A stretch of DNA of 64,000 nt from DASYXZ01 sp035308965 (GTDB taxonomy: Bacteria > Acidobacteriota > Terriglobia > UBA7540): contig DATGFN010000019.1 of the NCBI GenBank assembly GCA_035308965.1, forward strand, positions 62,001-126,000. Direction: 5' to 3'. Position 1 is the stretch's first letter. Each line of letters starts with the position of its first letter. This document shows positions 25,472 to 33,695 of the stretch, piece by piece. The position numbers and the translations under genes are program-made. The notes under the pieces are model-generated. The model worked only from the letters and a program-made list of their open reading frames with translations. It was not told the origin of the DNA and searched no databases.

Positions 25472-27751
25472 TCACAAAGCCGGCTCGTTGAACGCCGTGA
25501 CGGTGTTCTGCATGAGTTTCATTTCCGCCAGCGAGAGAAGGAAGGCCAGCGTCGATTCTGCTCCCTGGTTCCCGTTGACCCGGTCCACATGCAAGGCATC
25601 TCGGCAGCCGCCGGTCTTGGAGGAGTACACTTCGCGCCCCAGATCATTCCAGCCGAGGAACCAGTCGAAGGCGCGATGGGCCTGCTTGTACCACCAGGAA
25701 TCCGAGGTGGCCCGGTATGCTTCCAGGCAAGCTGACACCATGGCCTGAGCCTCGACGGGTTGCTGGTCGAAATTCGCGCGTGTGCCGCCGCGCCGGTAAA
25801 ACCCGTTGCTGCCCACAGGCCGGAAATGGCCATCTTCAGTAGTTTGCACTTTCTCCAGCCAACGCAACGTCTGGATACCCCGGTCAAACGCCCTTGGATG
25901 TCCGCTGGCGCGTCCGCTGAGAATCAGGGCGTGCGCGAGCTTGGCATTGTCGTAGCTCAACTCATCTTCAAACCAGGGCCAATCCGGATGGGAGGCCCTG
26001 TCGAAAATGTCCATCAACCGCGCGATCAGCGCATCGCGGATTTGGTTCACCACCCGGTCACCGCTGAACCGCCGCAAATATTCGTGAATCCCGATGAGGG
26101 TGAAGGCCCACGCCCGTGGCGAAGTGAACTCCGTCACCACCGGCAGCGCCAGCGCGAAGAGTTGGCCGGCCATAATCTGAAAACTCCGATGCGGCGAACG
26201 CCCCACGCCCAGGCCCAGCGCCCAGAGCGCCCGCGCATGACAATCTTCGGACCCCTGGTCATCAAGCCAGCGCCGGTCGAAACTCATGTGGTTGTGGAAT
26301 CGTTTCGTCTTGGGATCGAAAGCGTGATTCATGAAGGCTGCGTAAGTAGTGCCTAGTGTGCGTACGCGCTCCGGTTGTTCTTCCAACTCGCTGAGCAGCA
26401 CAGCCAGAATGAATGCACGGGCGTTGTCGTCCGTGCAGTATCCCTGGGAAAAATTGGGCACGGAGAAGATGGCATGCTGGAAGATGCCGGTGGAATCGGT
26501 CATGCGCGAAAGGTGGTCAAGCTTCAATTCCGGCAATTCCCGCGGCTGCTGGTCGAGCGTCTTGGTGGCAAAGATTTTCCGGGACAACACCGCTCCCTGA
26601 AGTCGCGCCGATTCGAAGGAGCGCATGTAGAGCCGGGCTGTGTTGCTCCACACCATTTCGCGGCCCAGCTTGTAGGCATTGATGCGCATGGCATGCCGGC
26701 GCGGCGAATCGTGCAACAAACCGATCACCTCGCGCGCGATGGCCTGGTCGTCGCCGAAAGGGACCAGCACTCCCCGCCCGTCGGCCAGCAATTCGGCGGC
26801 GTGCCAATAAGGCGTCGAGACCACCGCCTTTCCCGCGCCAAATGTGTAGGCGAGTGTCCCTGAGGTAATCTGCGCCTCGTTGAGATAGGGTGTTATGTAA
26901 AGATCGGCCGCGCCGATGAATTCTTTCAGCTCTTCGAGTTCCACAAAGCGGTTGTAGAAGATGACGTTTCTCTCGATCTTGTTCTTCTTGGCGAGTATTT
27001 CGAGGCTGAGACGGTAGGCCTCACCTCGCTCGCGCAGCTCGTTGGGATGGGTGGCGCCCAGGACGATATAAACCACGTCAGGGAACTCTGCCAGGATTTG
27101 GGGCAGCGCATGGAGCACATGTTCAATGCCCTTGTTCGGCGATAGCAGCCCGAACGTGAGCAACACGACCCGCCCCTCCACATTAAACTGGTCTTTGTAA
27201 TAATTCGGATCGACAAAAGGGATGTCAGGAATGCCATGCGGGATGAGATCAATCTTGGCCGGCGGCGCGTGATAGATTTCCTGTAACATCTCCCGGCCCC
27301 GCTGGGTCATGGTCACCAGGCGGGTTGAGCGCGCGACCAATTCCTGCATTACACGACGCTGGTCGGCGTTTGGCTCCAGCAATATGGTGTGCAGTGTAGT
27401 CACGACGGGCATCTTTAATTCGCGCAACAGCGCCAGAACGTGGCTGCCCGCCGGTCCCCCAAAGATCCCATACTCGTGCTGGAGGCAAACGATATCCACG
27501 TTGGTGATGTTAATGAAGTCTGCCGCACGCTGGTAGGATGTCAGGTCTTGCTCCACAACCTCGAAGCGCACCACGTCCGGATACTCGTAGCCGCCTTCGA
27601 TGTCATTTACCGGCACGGCGAAGCATTGGCATTGGGGGTGCTCTGCCGCCACAGCCGAAAGCAGATCGGTTGTGAAAGTGGCGATGCCGCACTTGCGCGG
27701 CAAGTAGTCGCCGAGAAACCCGACTTTTCGAATCTTGGATTCTGTTTCCAC
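25472..27751 (-). CDS. GT4 glycosyltransferase fused to an alpha/alpha-toroid-like domain
   Basis: A 759-residue bidomain protein. Residues 1 to about 400 are a GT-B transferase of family GT4, with an N-terminal GFLGDYLPRKCGIATFTTDL, LLTFGLLSPNKGIEHVLHALP, and the nucleotide-sugar site AQITSGTLAYTFGAGKAVVSTPYWHAAELLADGRGVLVPFGD-type region. Residues about 410-759 are helical with YCTDDNARAF, WPWFEDELSYDNAKLAHALIL and a run of W-rich helices, like a six-hairpin glycosidase toroid. The start codon is GTG, with a weak ribosome site. Coupled to the GH130-like gene downstream. Such pairs suggest synthesis and remodelling of a beta-mannan-type or glycan storage polymer (inference). Confidence 0.85.
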   Translation of the reverse strand: METESKIRKVGFLGDYLPRKCGIATFTTDLLSAVAAEHPQCQCFAVPVNDIEGGYEYPDVVRFEVVEQDLTSYQRAADFINITNVDIVCLQHEYGIFGGPAGSHVLALLRELKMPVVTTLHTILLEPNADQRRVMQELVARSTRLVTMTQRGREMLQEIYHAPPAKIDLIPHGIPDIPFVDPNYYKDQFNVEGRVVLLTFGLLSPNKGIEHVLHALPQILAEFPDVVYIVLGATHPNELRERGEAYRLSLEILAKKNKIERNVIFYNRFVELEELKEFIGAADLYITPYLNEAQITSGTLAYTFGAGKAVVSTPYWHAAELLADGRGVLVPFGDDQAIAREVIGLLHDSPRRHAMRINAYKLGREMVWSNTARLYMRSFESARLQGAVLSRKIFATKTLDQQPRELPELKLDHLSRMTDSTGIFQHAIFSVPNFSQGYCTDDNARAFILAVLLSELEEQPERVRTLGTTYAAFMNHAFDPKTKRFHNHMSFDRRWLDDQGSEDCHARALWALGLGVGRSPHRSFQIMAGQLFALALPVVTEFTSPRAWAFTLIGIHEYLRRFSGDRVVNQIRDALIARLMDIFDRASHPDWPWFEDELSYDNAKLAHALILSGRASGHPRAFDRGIQTLRWLEKVQTTEDGHFRPVGSNGFYRRGGTRANFDQQPVEAQAMVSACLEAYRATSDSWWYKQAHRAFDWFLGWNDLGREVYSSKTGGCRDALHVDRVNGNQGAESTLAFLLSLAEMKLMQNTVTAFNEPAL

Positions 27752-27941
27752 GAGGGTGTTGGAAGTATATTCTGTCGGGTCAAAACTGGCACTGTCGAAC
27801 CGAACGACTTGGCAGATTCTTTAGCGCCAGTCCGAATTCCTGATCTAAAGGTGCGTATCTTGCCGGGCAAAGGGACCCGTGGCTTTCGGAAAGCACGTGT
27901 CCCCGACCCGATCCAAGTCAGACTTGCGGCGCCCAGTACGG

Positions 27942-28253
27942 TTACCGCCCGCGGTAATTATCGCGCTCGCGGGAGTATCCCCCTCCGCCCCTTGGCGCGC
28001 TCCCCGCTGTCTTGGGCTTCGCTTCGTTCACGTTCAAGGCGCGGCCGTCCATCTGAGTTCCATTTAAGGCCGCAATTGCTTTGGCCGCTTCCTCGTCATT
28101 AGACATCTCTACGAAACCGAAGCCCCGAGCCCGGCCTGTGTCCCGGTCTGTGATCAATTGGACGCGCGTGATCTCCCCAAATGGTTCGAAGATAGAGCGT
28201 AGTCCGCTTTCTGTAGCTTCAAAACTCATGTTTCCGACAAATACATTCTTCAT
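27942..28253 (-). CDS. RNA-binding protein with one RRM domain
   Basis: A 103-residue protein: one RNA-recognition motif (residues 1-78) with RNP2 VFVGNM (4-9) and RNP1 RGFGFVEM (about 43-50), then a Gly/Arg-rich tail (GGGGYSRERDNYRGR). This is the cyanobacterial/acidobacterial Rbp type, often cold-inducible and probably a single-stranded RNA chaperone. AGGAGA lies about 8 nt before the ATG. It stands alone, with long flanking gaps. Confidence 0.92.
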   Translation of the reverse strand: MKNVFVGNMSFEATESGLRSIFEPFGEITRVQLITDRDTGRARGFGFVEMSNDEEAAKAIAALNGTQMDGRALNVNEAKPKTAGSAPRGGGGYSRERDNYRGR

Positions 28254-28587
28254 TCTCTTATTCTCCTAAATTTGCCGCACCGCAAATGCGGAGCGGACAC
28301 GTAGGCCGGCCGTCAGCAAATTGCTTCGACAGGGCTATTGGATATTTGATGGAGTCAATTAGGCAGGGAGCAAACGACAGCTCGAGATCTTTTCAAGCAA
28401 ACGGACTTCTTCAAACTCATCTGGACTATAACACAGCGCCAAAGAAAATAGGGGAAGTAATTGGGGGAATGCGAGAACCATATGGTTTTCATGGGTCATA
28501 GTCCCTTGGCATCGAAAGGTCAGACTGAGGGCGATCCGAAGGCTCCGCTACTCACTTCAGGAAAAATTGAAAACATGGAACAGTGTC
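28254..28587. other. 334-bp gap upstream of the RRM gene
   Basis: No gene is convincing here. It presumably contains the promoter and leader of the RRM gene, whose relatives are often regulated through long 5' leaders. I see only a short CCGCA/TGCGG palindrome near 28277-28288 and no clear terminator for the iron operon that ends at 28588. Confidence 0.4.
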
Positions 28588-29661
28588 CTACCGCGCGCAG
28601 CACTCGCCACGCGGGATGGGCGAGCCATGCGGGCAAGTCAGCGGATGGTGGAGAAACGTGCAGATTTTCTCCGTGACTTCGGGGCTCAGGCTGTGTTCGA
28701 TCTTGTGCGCGCTCTCGTGGAGCTGGTCCGCATTCATTCCAAACGTGTCGAAGAACAGCCGCTCCGCCAGGCGATGGCGTCGAACCGCCGCTTGGGCGCG
28801 TTTCTCGCCTCGTCCAGTAAGCAGCAGTCGGCCATCGGAAAGGGATACCCAATTTTCCTGGGCGAGCAGGAGGAAAGTGGCCCGGTTCTGGCTGAATTCT
28901 TCCAGCCCTTCAGTCGCGACTTCGCGCTGCCCGGAGTCTTCGCAAGCGTGCCAGACGGACTGGAGCAAACTGTCAATCAAATCCTCTTCATGTGTCGGTA
29001 GGTCGGAGACCTCGGTGAGCCTGCCGTGATGAAGTTCCACGCGCCGCTCCGCCATGCGGCCGATTTCCGGATCGTGGGTCACCATCAGGATGGTGTGTCC
29101 TTCTCGGTGCAGGTCCGCCACCAGGCCCATCACAATCGCTTCATTCACTTCGTCCAGGTTACCCGTGGGCTCGTCGGCCAGGATCAAGTTAGGTTGATTG
29201 ATCAGGGCTCGTGCCACGCAGACCCGCTGCTGTTCTCCCCCGGAGAGTTGCGAAGGCAAATGATGCAGCCGGTCGGCCAAACCCACTCGCCGCAACGCTT
29301 CCGTCGCCTCATTCTCCTCCGCCAGGCTGTGGAAGTATTGGGCCAGCATCACATTCTCAACCGCGGTCAGGTAAGGAACCAGATGATACTGCTGGAAAAC
29401 GAAACCGACTTTTTCTGCCCGGAATCGCGCCAGCTCGGTCGCGGAAAATTTCGCCAGGTCCTGGCCATCCACCATCACCTGGCCCTCGCTCGGTGAATCG
29501 AGGCAGCCCAGAATATTCAGCATTGTGCTTTTGCCCGACCCGGACGGGCCCATCACGGCCACCCACTCTCCCTTGGCCATGGAGAACGAGACGCGATGGA
29601 GCGCGGGCACCTCGCTGCTGTAATTCTTGCTTAAATTTTGAATTTCAATGAACGACGCCAA
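28588..29661 (-). CDS. LolD/MacB-type ABC ATPase fused to a DtxR-family metalloregulator
   Basis: A 357-residue fusion. Residues 1-220 are an ABC ATPase: Walker A GPSGSGKST (38-46), signature LSGGEQQR (139-146), Walker B LILADEPTG (159-167), H-loop His196. Residues 221-357 form a complete DtxR/IdeR/MntR-type domain: a winged helix (LIDSLLQSVW ... LLLTGRGEKRAQ), then the metal-binding/dimerisation domain with RRHRLAERLF, LHESAHKIEHSL and the end motif CPHGSPIP. Spacing matches DtxR exactly: His296, Glu300, His315, His319, Glu322 and His323 stand where DtxR has His79, Glu83, His98, Cys102, Glu105 and His106. Asp227 takes the place of Met10, as Asp8 does in MntR. It is the last gene of the iron operon, 4 bp after a permease. 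It may be an iron-gated ATPase, a membrane-tethered repressor, or both. Confidence 0.88.
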   Translation of the reverse strand: MASFIEIQNLSKNYSSEVPALHRVSFSMAKGEWVAVMGPSGSGKSTMLNILGCLDSPSEGQVMVDGQDLAKFSATELARFRAEKVGFVFQQYHLVPYLTAVENVMLAQYFHSLAEENEATEALRRVGLADRLHHLPSQLSGGEQQRVCVARALINQPNLILADEPTGNLDEVNEAIVMGLVADLHREGHTILMVTHDPEIGRMAERRVELHHGRLTEVSDLPTHEEDLIDSLLQSVWHACEDSGQREVATEGLEEFSQNRATFLLLAQENWVSLSDGRLLLTGRGEKRAQAAVRRHRLAERLFFDTFGMNADQLHESAHKIEHSLSPEVTEKICTFLHHPLTCPHGSPIPRGECCAR

Positions 29662-29665
29662 GTAA

Positions 29666-30955
29666 TCAATCTCCTCGCAGCACCCGGGCCGGTTGAATGC
29701 CTCGCACTATTTCCACCGGGAAAAGGGTGGCCCCGACCGCCAGCATCATACTCGCCAAACACACCAACGGGAAAGCCCACCACGTAAAGCTGAGGCTCAC
29801 ATTAAAAAGTTGGCGGGCCATTTCGTGCGCCAGCCCGAGCCCCAATACGAATCCTGCCAGACCGCCGATCAAACCCAGGGTGGCTCCTTCGCTCAGGAAA
29901 AGCTCAATCAACAGGCGGTCGCTGGCTCCGAGTGATTTCATCACAGCGATATCTTTCCGCCGCTCAAGCACAATGGCCGTCATGGTGGCCATCACGCAAA
30001 GTGAAATGATGATCAGGATCAGCCCGGTAAGGGAAAACATCACCCAGCGAATGATATCCAAAACCCGCCCGGAAGAGTAAACAATTTGTCGGACGGGGTG
30101 AACCTCGATGCCCGGAAGACCGCGCAAGGCCTGGGCTAATTCGCCCATGACTCGCTCAACTTCAACCGTTTCGCCCGGTACGCTGAATTCGACCAAACTG
30201 ATTTTTCCCGCCAGGCCTCCCAGCCGTTGCAGCGAGGCGAGAGGAACAAAAATCTGGTCGTCCTCGGATGCGCCCGTGGATAGGATACTCGAAATCAGGA
30301 ATTGGGTATGATCCGATTGGGTCCGTCCCGCGCCGGCATCGATGTTCCCGAGTTGAATCGAATCTCTCGAACGAAGCTTCAATTGCGAAGCGATATGCGC
30401 GCCGATTACGCAAGATAATCCCGCCCCCTCTTTCGACCCACCCTCAATTCGCCAGGATGGATTCAAGCGGAGCAGGGCGCTGAAATCCGTCCCCACGGCA
30501 ATCACGTTGGCGCTGTCTTCAGCCCGGATGGGCGTGTTTTCGGAAGGCGTAGCCGCAAGCTCGATGCGCTCCACAGCGTAAAGCACCGGGGCGGCCGCTA
30601 ATCGATTTCCGCCCTGACTCACAGCCGCCAACTGATCCATCACACCCTCGTCCATAACGCCGGAGATGGCGTGTGAAGATTCCGCGAGGCCCGGGGCAGC
30701 AGCCAGTGAGACCCCGGCATTAACATCGGCAACGGGCGCCAGGATGACGTTGGGGCCATAGGCGCGAAACTCCTGAGTCATTTTTCGGCGCGCGTCTCCA
30801 TAAAGATTCAAGAGCATGGATGACACGGTGGCGCCCACCAGAACCGAGCAAACCGCCAGCGCGGCCTGGGGCCGCTTCACGGTAAGCGAGCGAAACCACA
30901 ACCGCCAGAAGAGTGACCGCCGCGCGCCGGGTTGTTCTTTGCTTTGCTTATTCAT
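29666..30955 (-). CDS. FtsX/MacB-like permease of the iron transporter (second)
   Basis: A 429-residue permease. The N-terminal helix (ALAVCSVLVGATVSSMLLNLY, about 36-56) is followed by a periplasmic MacB-like domain of about 230 residues and three C-terminal helices: ILIIISLCVMATMTAIVLERR, GLIGGLAGFVLGLGLAHEM and WAFPLVCLASMMLAVGATLF. It overlaps the upstream permease gene by 8 bp. FtsX-like pairs next to FTR1 and DUF2318 genes occur in the Campylobacter P19 iron-uptake cluster, which supports a role in iron uptake rather than lipoprotein sorting. Confidence 0.87.
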   Translation of the reverse strand: MNKQSKEQPGARRSLFWRLWFRSLTVKRPQAALAVCSVLVGATVSSMLLNLYGDARRKMTQEFRAYGPNVILAPVADVNAGVSLAAAPGLAESSHAISGVMDEGVMDQLAAVSQGGNRLAAAPVLYAVERIELAATPSENTPIRAEDSANVIAVGTDFSALLRLNPSWRIEGGSKEGAGLSCVIGAHIASQLKLRSRDSIQLGNIDAGAGRTQSDHTQFLISSILSTGASEDDQIFVPLASLQRLGGLAGKISLVEFSVPGETVEVERVMGELAQALRGLPGIEVHPVRQIVYSSGRVLDIIRWVMFSLTGLILIIISLCVMATMTAIVLERRKDIAVMKSLGASDRLLIELFLSEGATLGLIGGLAGFVLGLGLAHEMARQLFNVSLSFTWWAFPLVCLASMMLAVGATLFPVEIVRGIQPARVLRGD

Positions 30956-32222
30956 TTCTCAACACAATTGCAGGGGATAATTTCAAGTCGTGGCCCAAAG
31001 GAAGCGCGCTCCCCGCCAGGGTAACCACCAGCGCCAGGGCCAGGGCGGCGGGTAGAAACACCCAATGAATGCTGGCCGGAAATCCAAAAATGTCCAGGGC
31101 CAGGCGTCGCGCCATTAAGCTTCCCGCCAGGTAACCCAGAATGCCGCCGGCCAGGCCGATGCCTGATGCCTCCAGCATAAAAAACGTGGCCACGTGCGCG
31201 TCCGTGGCCCCCAGCGACTTGAAAAGGCCGATTTCGACGCGCCGCTCGAGTACCGTGGCCAGCATCATGGAGGATACCGCCAGTCCCGCCGTGAGCAGCG
31301 CAGCAGCCGCCAGAACCCACATCAGGATGCCCACTCGGTCCAATATCTTCCCTTCGGTCTCGGCCACCTGATAGACGGGTTTGGCCACCGCGCCCGGAAT
31401 CGCTTGCTCGATTTGGTAAGCGATGGACCTGACATAGGGCGAGCAATTCCATCGTTCAAATTCTTCCTGATTCATCTTGCTGATGTCGGAGCGGCCAAAG
31501 GCGTCCTCCGGCTTCGTCAACGCGCTCACTTCGGCGCGGCGGAATTTGCCCTCGAGGTGCGCCCATTGTTGAACAATCGCCAGCGGGGCAATCAATTGGT
31601 CGTCCTCCGGCCCACCCGTTTCCAGGATTCCGCGCACTCCGAATTTCAATGCTCCGCTTGAGCTCCCGGCGCCCGCGATTGAGACTTCCTGTCCAGGCGA
31701 AATGCCCAGCCTCTTGGCCAGCCGACGACCGACAAGACAATCCGAGCCGGTGTCGTTTGGCCATTCGCCTTCCACTTTCCAGGCGGGGTGCAATTCCTTT
31801 AAGCCTGTTTGAAACACTTCATCCTTCGCCACCCGCATGGATTCGTCGAACCAGCTTCCAGCCAGGACGGCGCTTTGACCATTGGCCGTGACCGGTAGAT
31901 AAAGCAGTGGCGCGAATGCCACAATGTTGTTGCGCCAGAAAATCTTCTTCAAACTAACCAGACTGGATTCATTCAGATAGGACCCCGCCCCTGCTGGACG
32001 ATAGTCCACGCCGCCTACATTGATCGCCAGGCCATCGGCGGCGGGGGCCACGGAAATGTTGGCGCCAAAGGATCGCAATTCACGGCTGACCTTATCGCCG
32101 ACGTCCAGGGCGATCGTTCCCACCGCGGTCGCCACCGCGATGCCCAGCGCCACGGCCGCCACGCTCAGGAGTTTCCTGCGGCGACGGCGCATCAATGACT
32201 TCTGAATAATTCGAGTGAGCAT
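30948..32222 (-). CDS. FtsX/MacB-like permease of the iron transporter (first)
   Basis: A 424-residue paralogue of the downstream permease with the same plan: helix near residues 18-38 (LLSVAAVALGIAVATAVGTIAL), a periplasmic domain containing NISVAPAADGLAINVGGVDY, and three C-terminal helices (MWVLAAAALLTAGLAVSSMM, GLAGGILGYLAGSLMARRL, FLPAALALALVVTLAGSAL). The segment LERRVEIGLFKSLGATDAHV is the FtsX coupling-helix signature. It starts 4 bp after the FTR1-DUF2318 gene. The two permeases probably form a heterodimer driven by the ATPase-DtxR fusion. Confidence 0.87.
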   Translation of the reverse strand: MLTRIIQKSLMRRRRRKLLSVAAVALGIAVATAVGTIALDVGDKVSRELRSFGANISVAPAADGLAINVGGVDYRPAGAGSYLNESSLVSLKKIFWRNNIVAFAPLLYLPVTANGQSAVLAGSWFDESMRVAKDEVFQTGLKELHPAWKVEGEWPNDTGSDCLVGRRLAKRLGISPGQEVSIAGAGSSSGALKFGVRGILETGGPEDDQLIAPLAIVQQWAHLEGKFRRAEVSALTKPEDAFGRSDISKMNQEEFERWNCSPYVRSIAYQIEQAIPGAVAKPVYQVAETEGKILDRVGILMWVLAAAALLTAGLAVSSMMLATVLERRVEIGLFKSLGATDAHVATFFMLEASGIGLAGGILGYLAGSLMARRLALDIFGFPASIHWVFLPAALALALVVTLAGSALPLGHDLKLSPAIVLRNE

Positions 32223-32226
32223 AATT

Positions 32227-33492
32227 CTATTGAAAGTATTTCGCCCCCGCCGCCAGAGCGCTCTCGGAAAAAGTTATGGCCCCGCCCTCGACCACGAAGG
32301 TCACATGTACGGGATTGCATCCACCCACCAAGCCGATGGTGGGGACGTAAATCGCCGCCGCGCAATTCCGGCAAATCACGTTTTTGCCGTCCTGGTAATA
32401 TCCTTTGTTTCCACAAATCTCACACGCATCCAGCCCCACGCGCACCGAGTCGGTGTCATCAAGGATCGCGATCAACTTCACCTCGGCGCCACCGGCGGAA
32501 ACCGCATAGTGGTGCAGCCTGTGGTCAGCCAGATCGGAAGTGGGAATGCGGGCCACCCCATTGACCATCATGATGGGAACCGAGGGCTCAGGGGCTTGGG
32601 CCACGCGCGAGTAAATGAATTCCGTGCTGATCAAAAGTATGACTGCCAAACTGACCGCGCTCGCAGAAATTTTCCAAAAACGCTCACGCCGCCATTCCGC
32701 CTGCGCTTTGCGCCGCTCGGGCGCGGCTTGAACTCCCGCGCCGAAAGTGCTCTCGCCGGAAGCCTGAATTCTGTGCGCGATGATTAAAAACATGCAGAGC
32801 GCCACAATCACTACAAAAAAGAAAACGTCGTTGTTGATAATTGGACCGACGTATTTCATCTCTACTTTACTCGAGGGAAGCACCAAGGCTTCAGAGAGTT
32901 CATGAAGGCCTGTCACGAAAAGTTGCACAGATACCAAAACCAACACCAGGCTGGTGACGGTGAAGAATTTTCCCAGATTAACTTTGAGGCTGCCCTTAAA
33001 AAATGCGACACCGAGGCCGATGGCAAGCGCCAATCCTGTGACCCCGCCGATGAAGTTAAGCAGGTCAGAGGAACGGAATGATACCGCGGCCAGCATGAGG
33101 ACGGTCTCAATCCCCTCACGAAAGACCATGAGGAAAACGAAAAGGAAAAGCCCCGTGGCGGCTGCTCGCGTGGGCTTTCCGGAGAGAGTCGAAAGCCTGG
33201 CCTCAATCTCCTGCTTCATGCGCTTGCCGGTGGTCCACATCCAATACACCATGGTGGCTACAAAAACCGAGCCAGCCAGCATCAACCAGCCTTCATAGGC
33301 GTCCTCGTTCACTTCCCAGCGATGGACCAAATATGCAGCGGCCAGGCTGGCCGCAACCGCTGCGGCCACACCTCCCCAAACGATCCGGCTCCAGCTTAGA
33401 CGGCCCGTTTTGGCAAGGTAGGCCAGAACGATTCCGACGATAAGCGTACCTTCCACGCCCTCGCGTAAAGTGATGACCAAGGATTGGAACAT
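32227..33492 (-). CDS. FTR1 iron permease fused to a DUF2318 iron-binding domain
   Basis: A 421-residue protein. Residues 1 to about 240 are an FTR1/EfeU high-affinity iron permease with seven helices and the two essential REGxE motifs, Arg10-Glu11-Gly-Val-Glu14 and Arg125-Glu126-Gly-Ile-Glu129. After a charged loop, a further helix (ISASAVSLAVILLISTEFIY, 275-294) precedes a DUF2318 domain (about 305-421). Its conserved cysteines are Cys357-Cys360 (CEIC), Cys374-Cys377 (CRNC) and Cys392. In the Campylobacter P19 locus these are separate genes. Here they are one chain, first in an operon with two permeases and the ATPase-regulator. No multicopper oxidase, EfeO or P19 partner is in the window. 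Confidence 0.92.
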   Translation of the reverse strand: MFQSLVITLREGVEGTLIVGIVLAYLAKTGRLSWSRIVWGGVAAAVAASLAAAYLVHRWEVNEDAYEGWLMLAGSVFVATMVYWMWTTGKRMKQEIEARLSTLSGKPTRAAATGLFLFVFLMVFREGIETVLMLAAVSFRSSDLLNFIGGVTGLALAIGLGVAFFKGSLKVNLGKFFTVTSLVLVLVSVQLFVTGLHELSEALVLPSSKVEMKYVGPIINNDVFFFVVIVALCMFLIIAHRIQASGESTFGAGVQAAPERRKAQAEWRRERFWKISASAVSLAVILLISTEFIYSRVAQAPEPSVPIMMVNGVARIPTSDLADHRLHHYAVSAGGAEVKLIAILDDTDSVRVGLDACEICGNKGYYQDGKNVICRNCAAAIYVPTIGLVGGCNPVHVTFVVEGGAITFSESALAAGAKYFQ

Positions 33493-33695
33493 ATTAAAAT
33501 CGTCGCGAGCGAGTTTTAAGTAAGGGTTCTTCTCGCTGGGCCTAGAGCTTAATTTTATATGAGGATGAATTGTTCCGTCAAACCGACGGGTGAATAGAAA
33601 TGACTTACGAACGGTGGGATATCGCAGTTACGCCTGGGTTGCCATCTTTCCGCGTAAAGTAACTGAGCTCTTATGGCTTCGCAGGGGAGGGAAAC

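Noticed and set aside
33493..33695. DtxR-type operator upstream of the iron operon
   Set aside because: I looked for a TTAGGTTAGGCTAACCTAA-like palindrome in the 200 bp before the FTR1 start and found only weak AT-rich half matches, so no operator is called.
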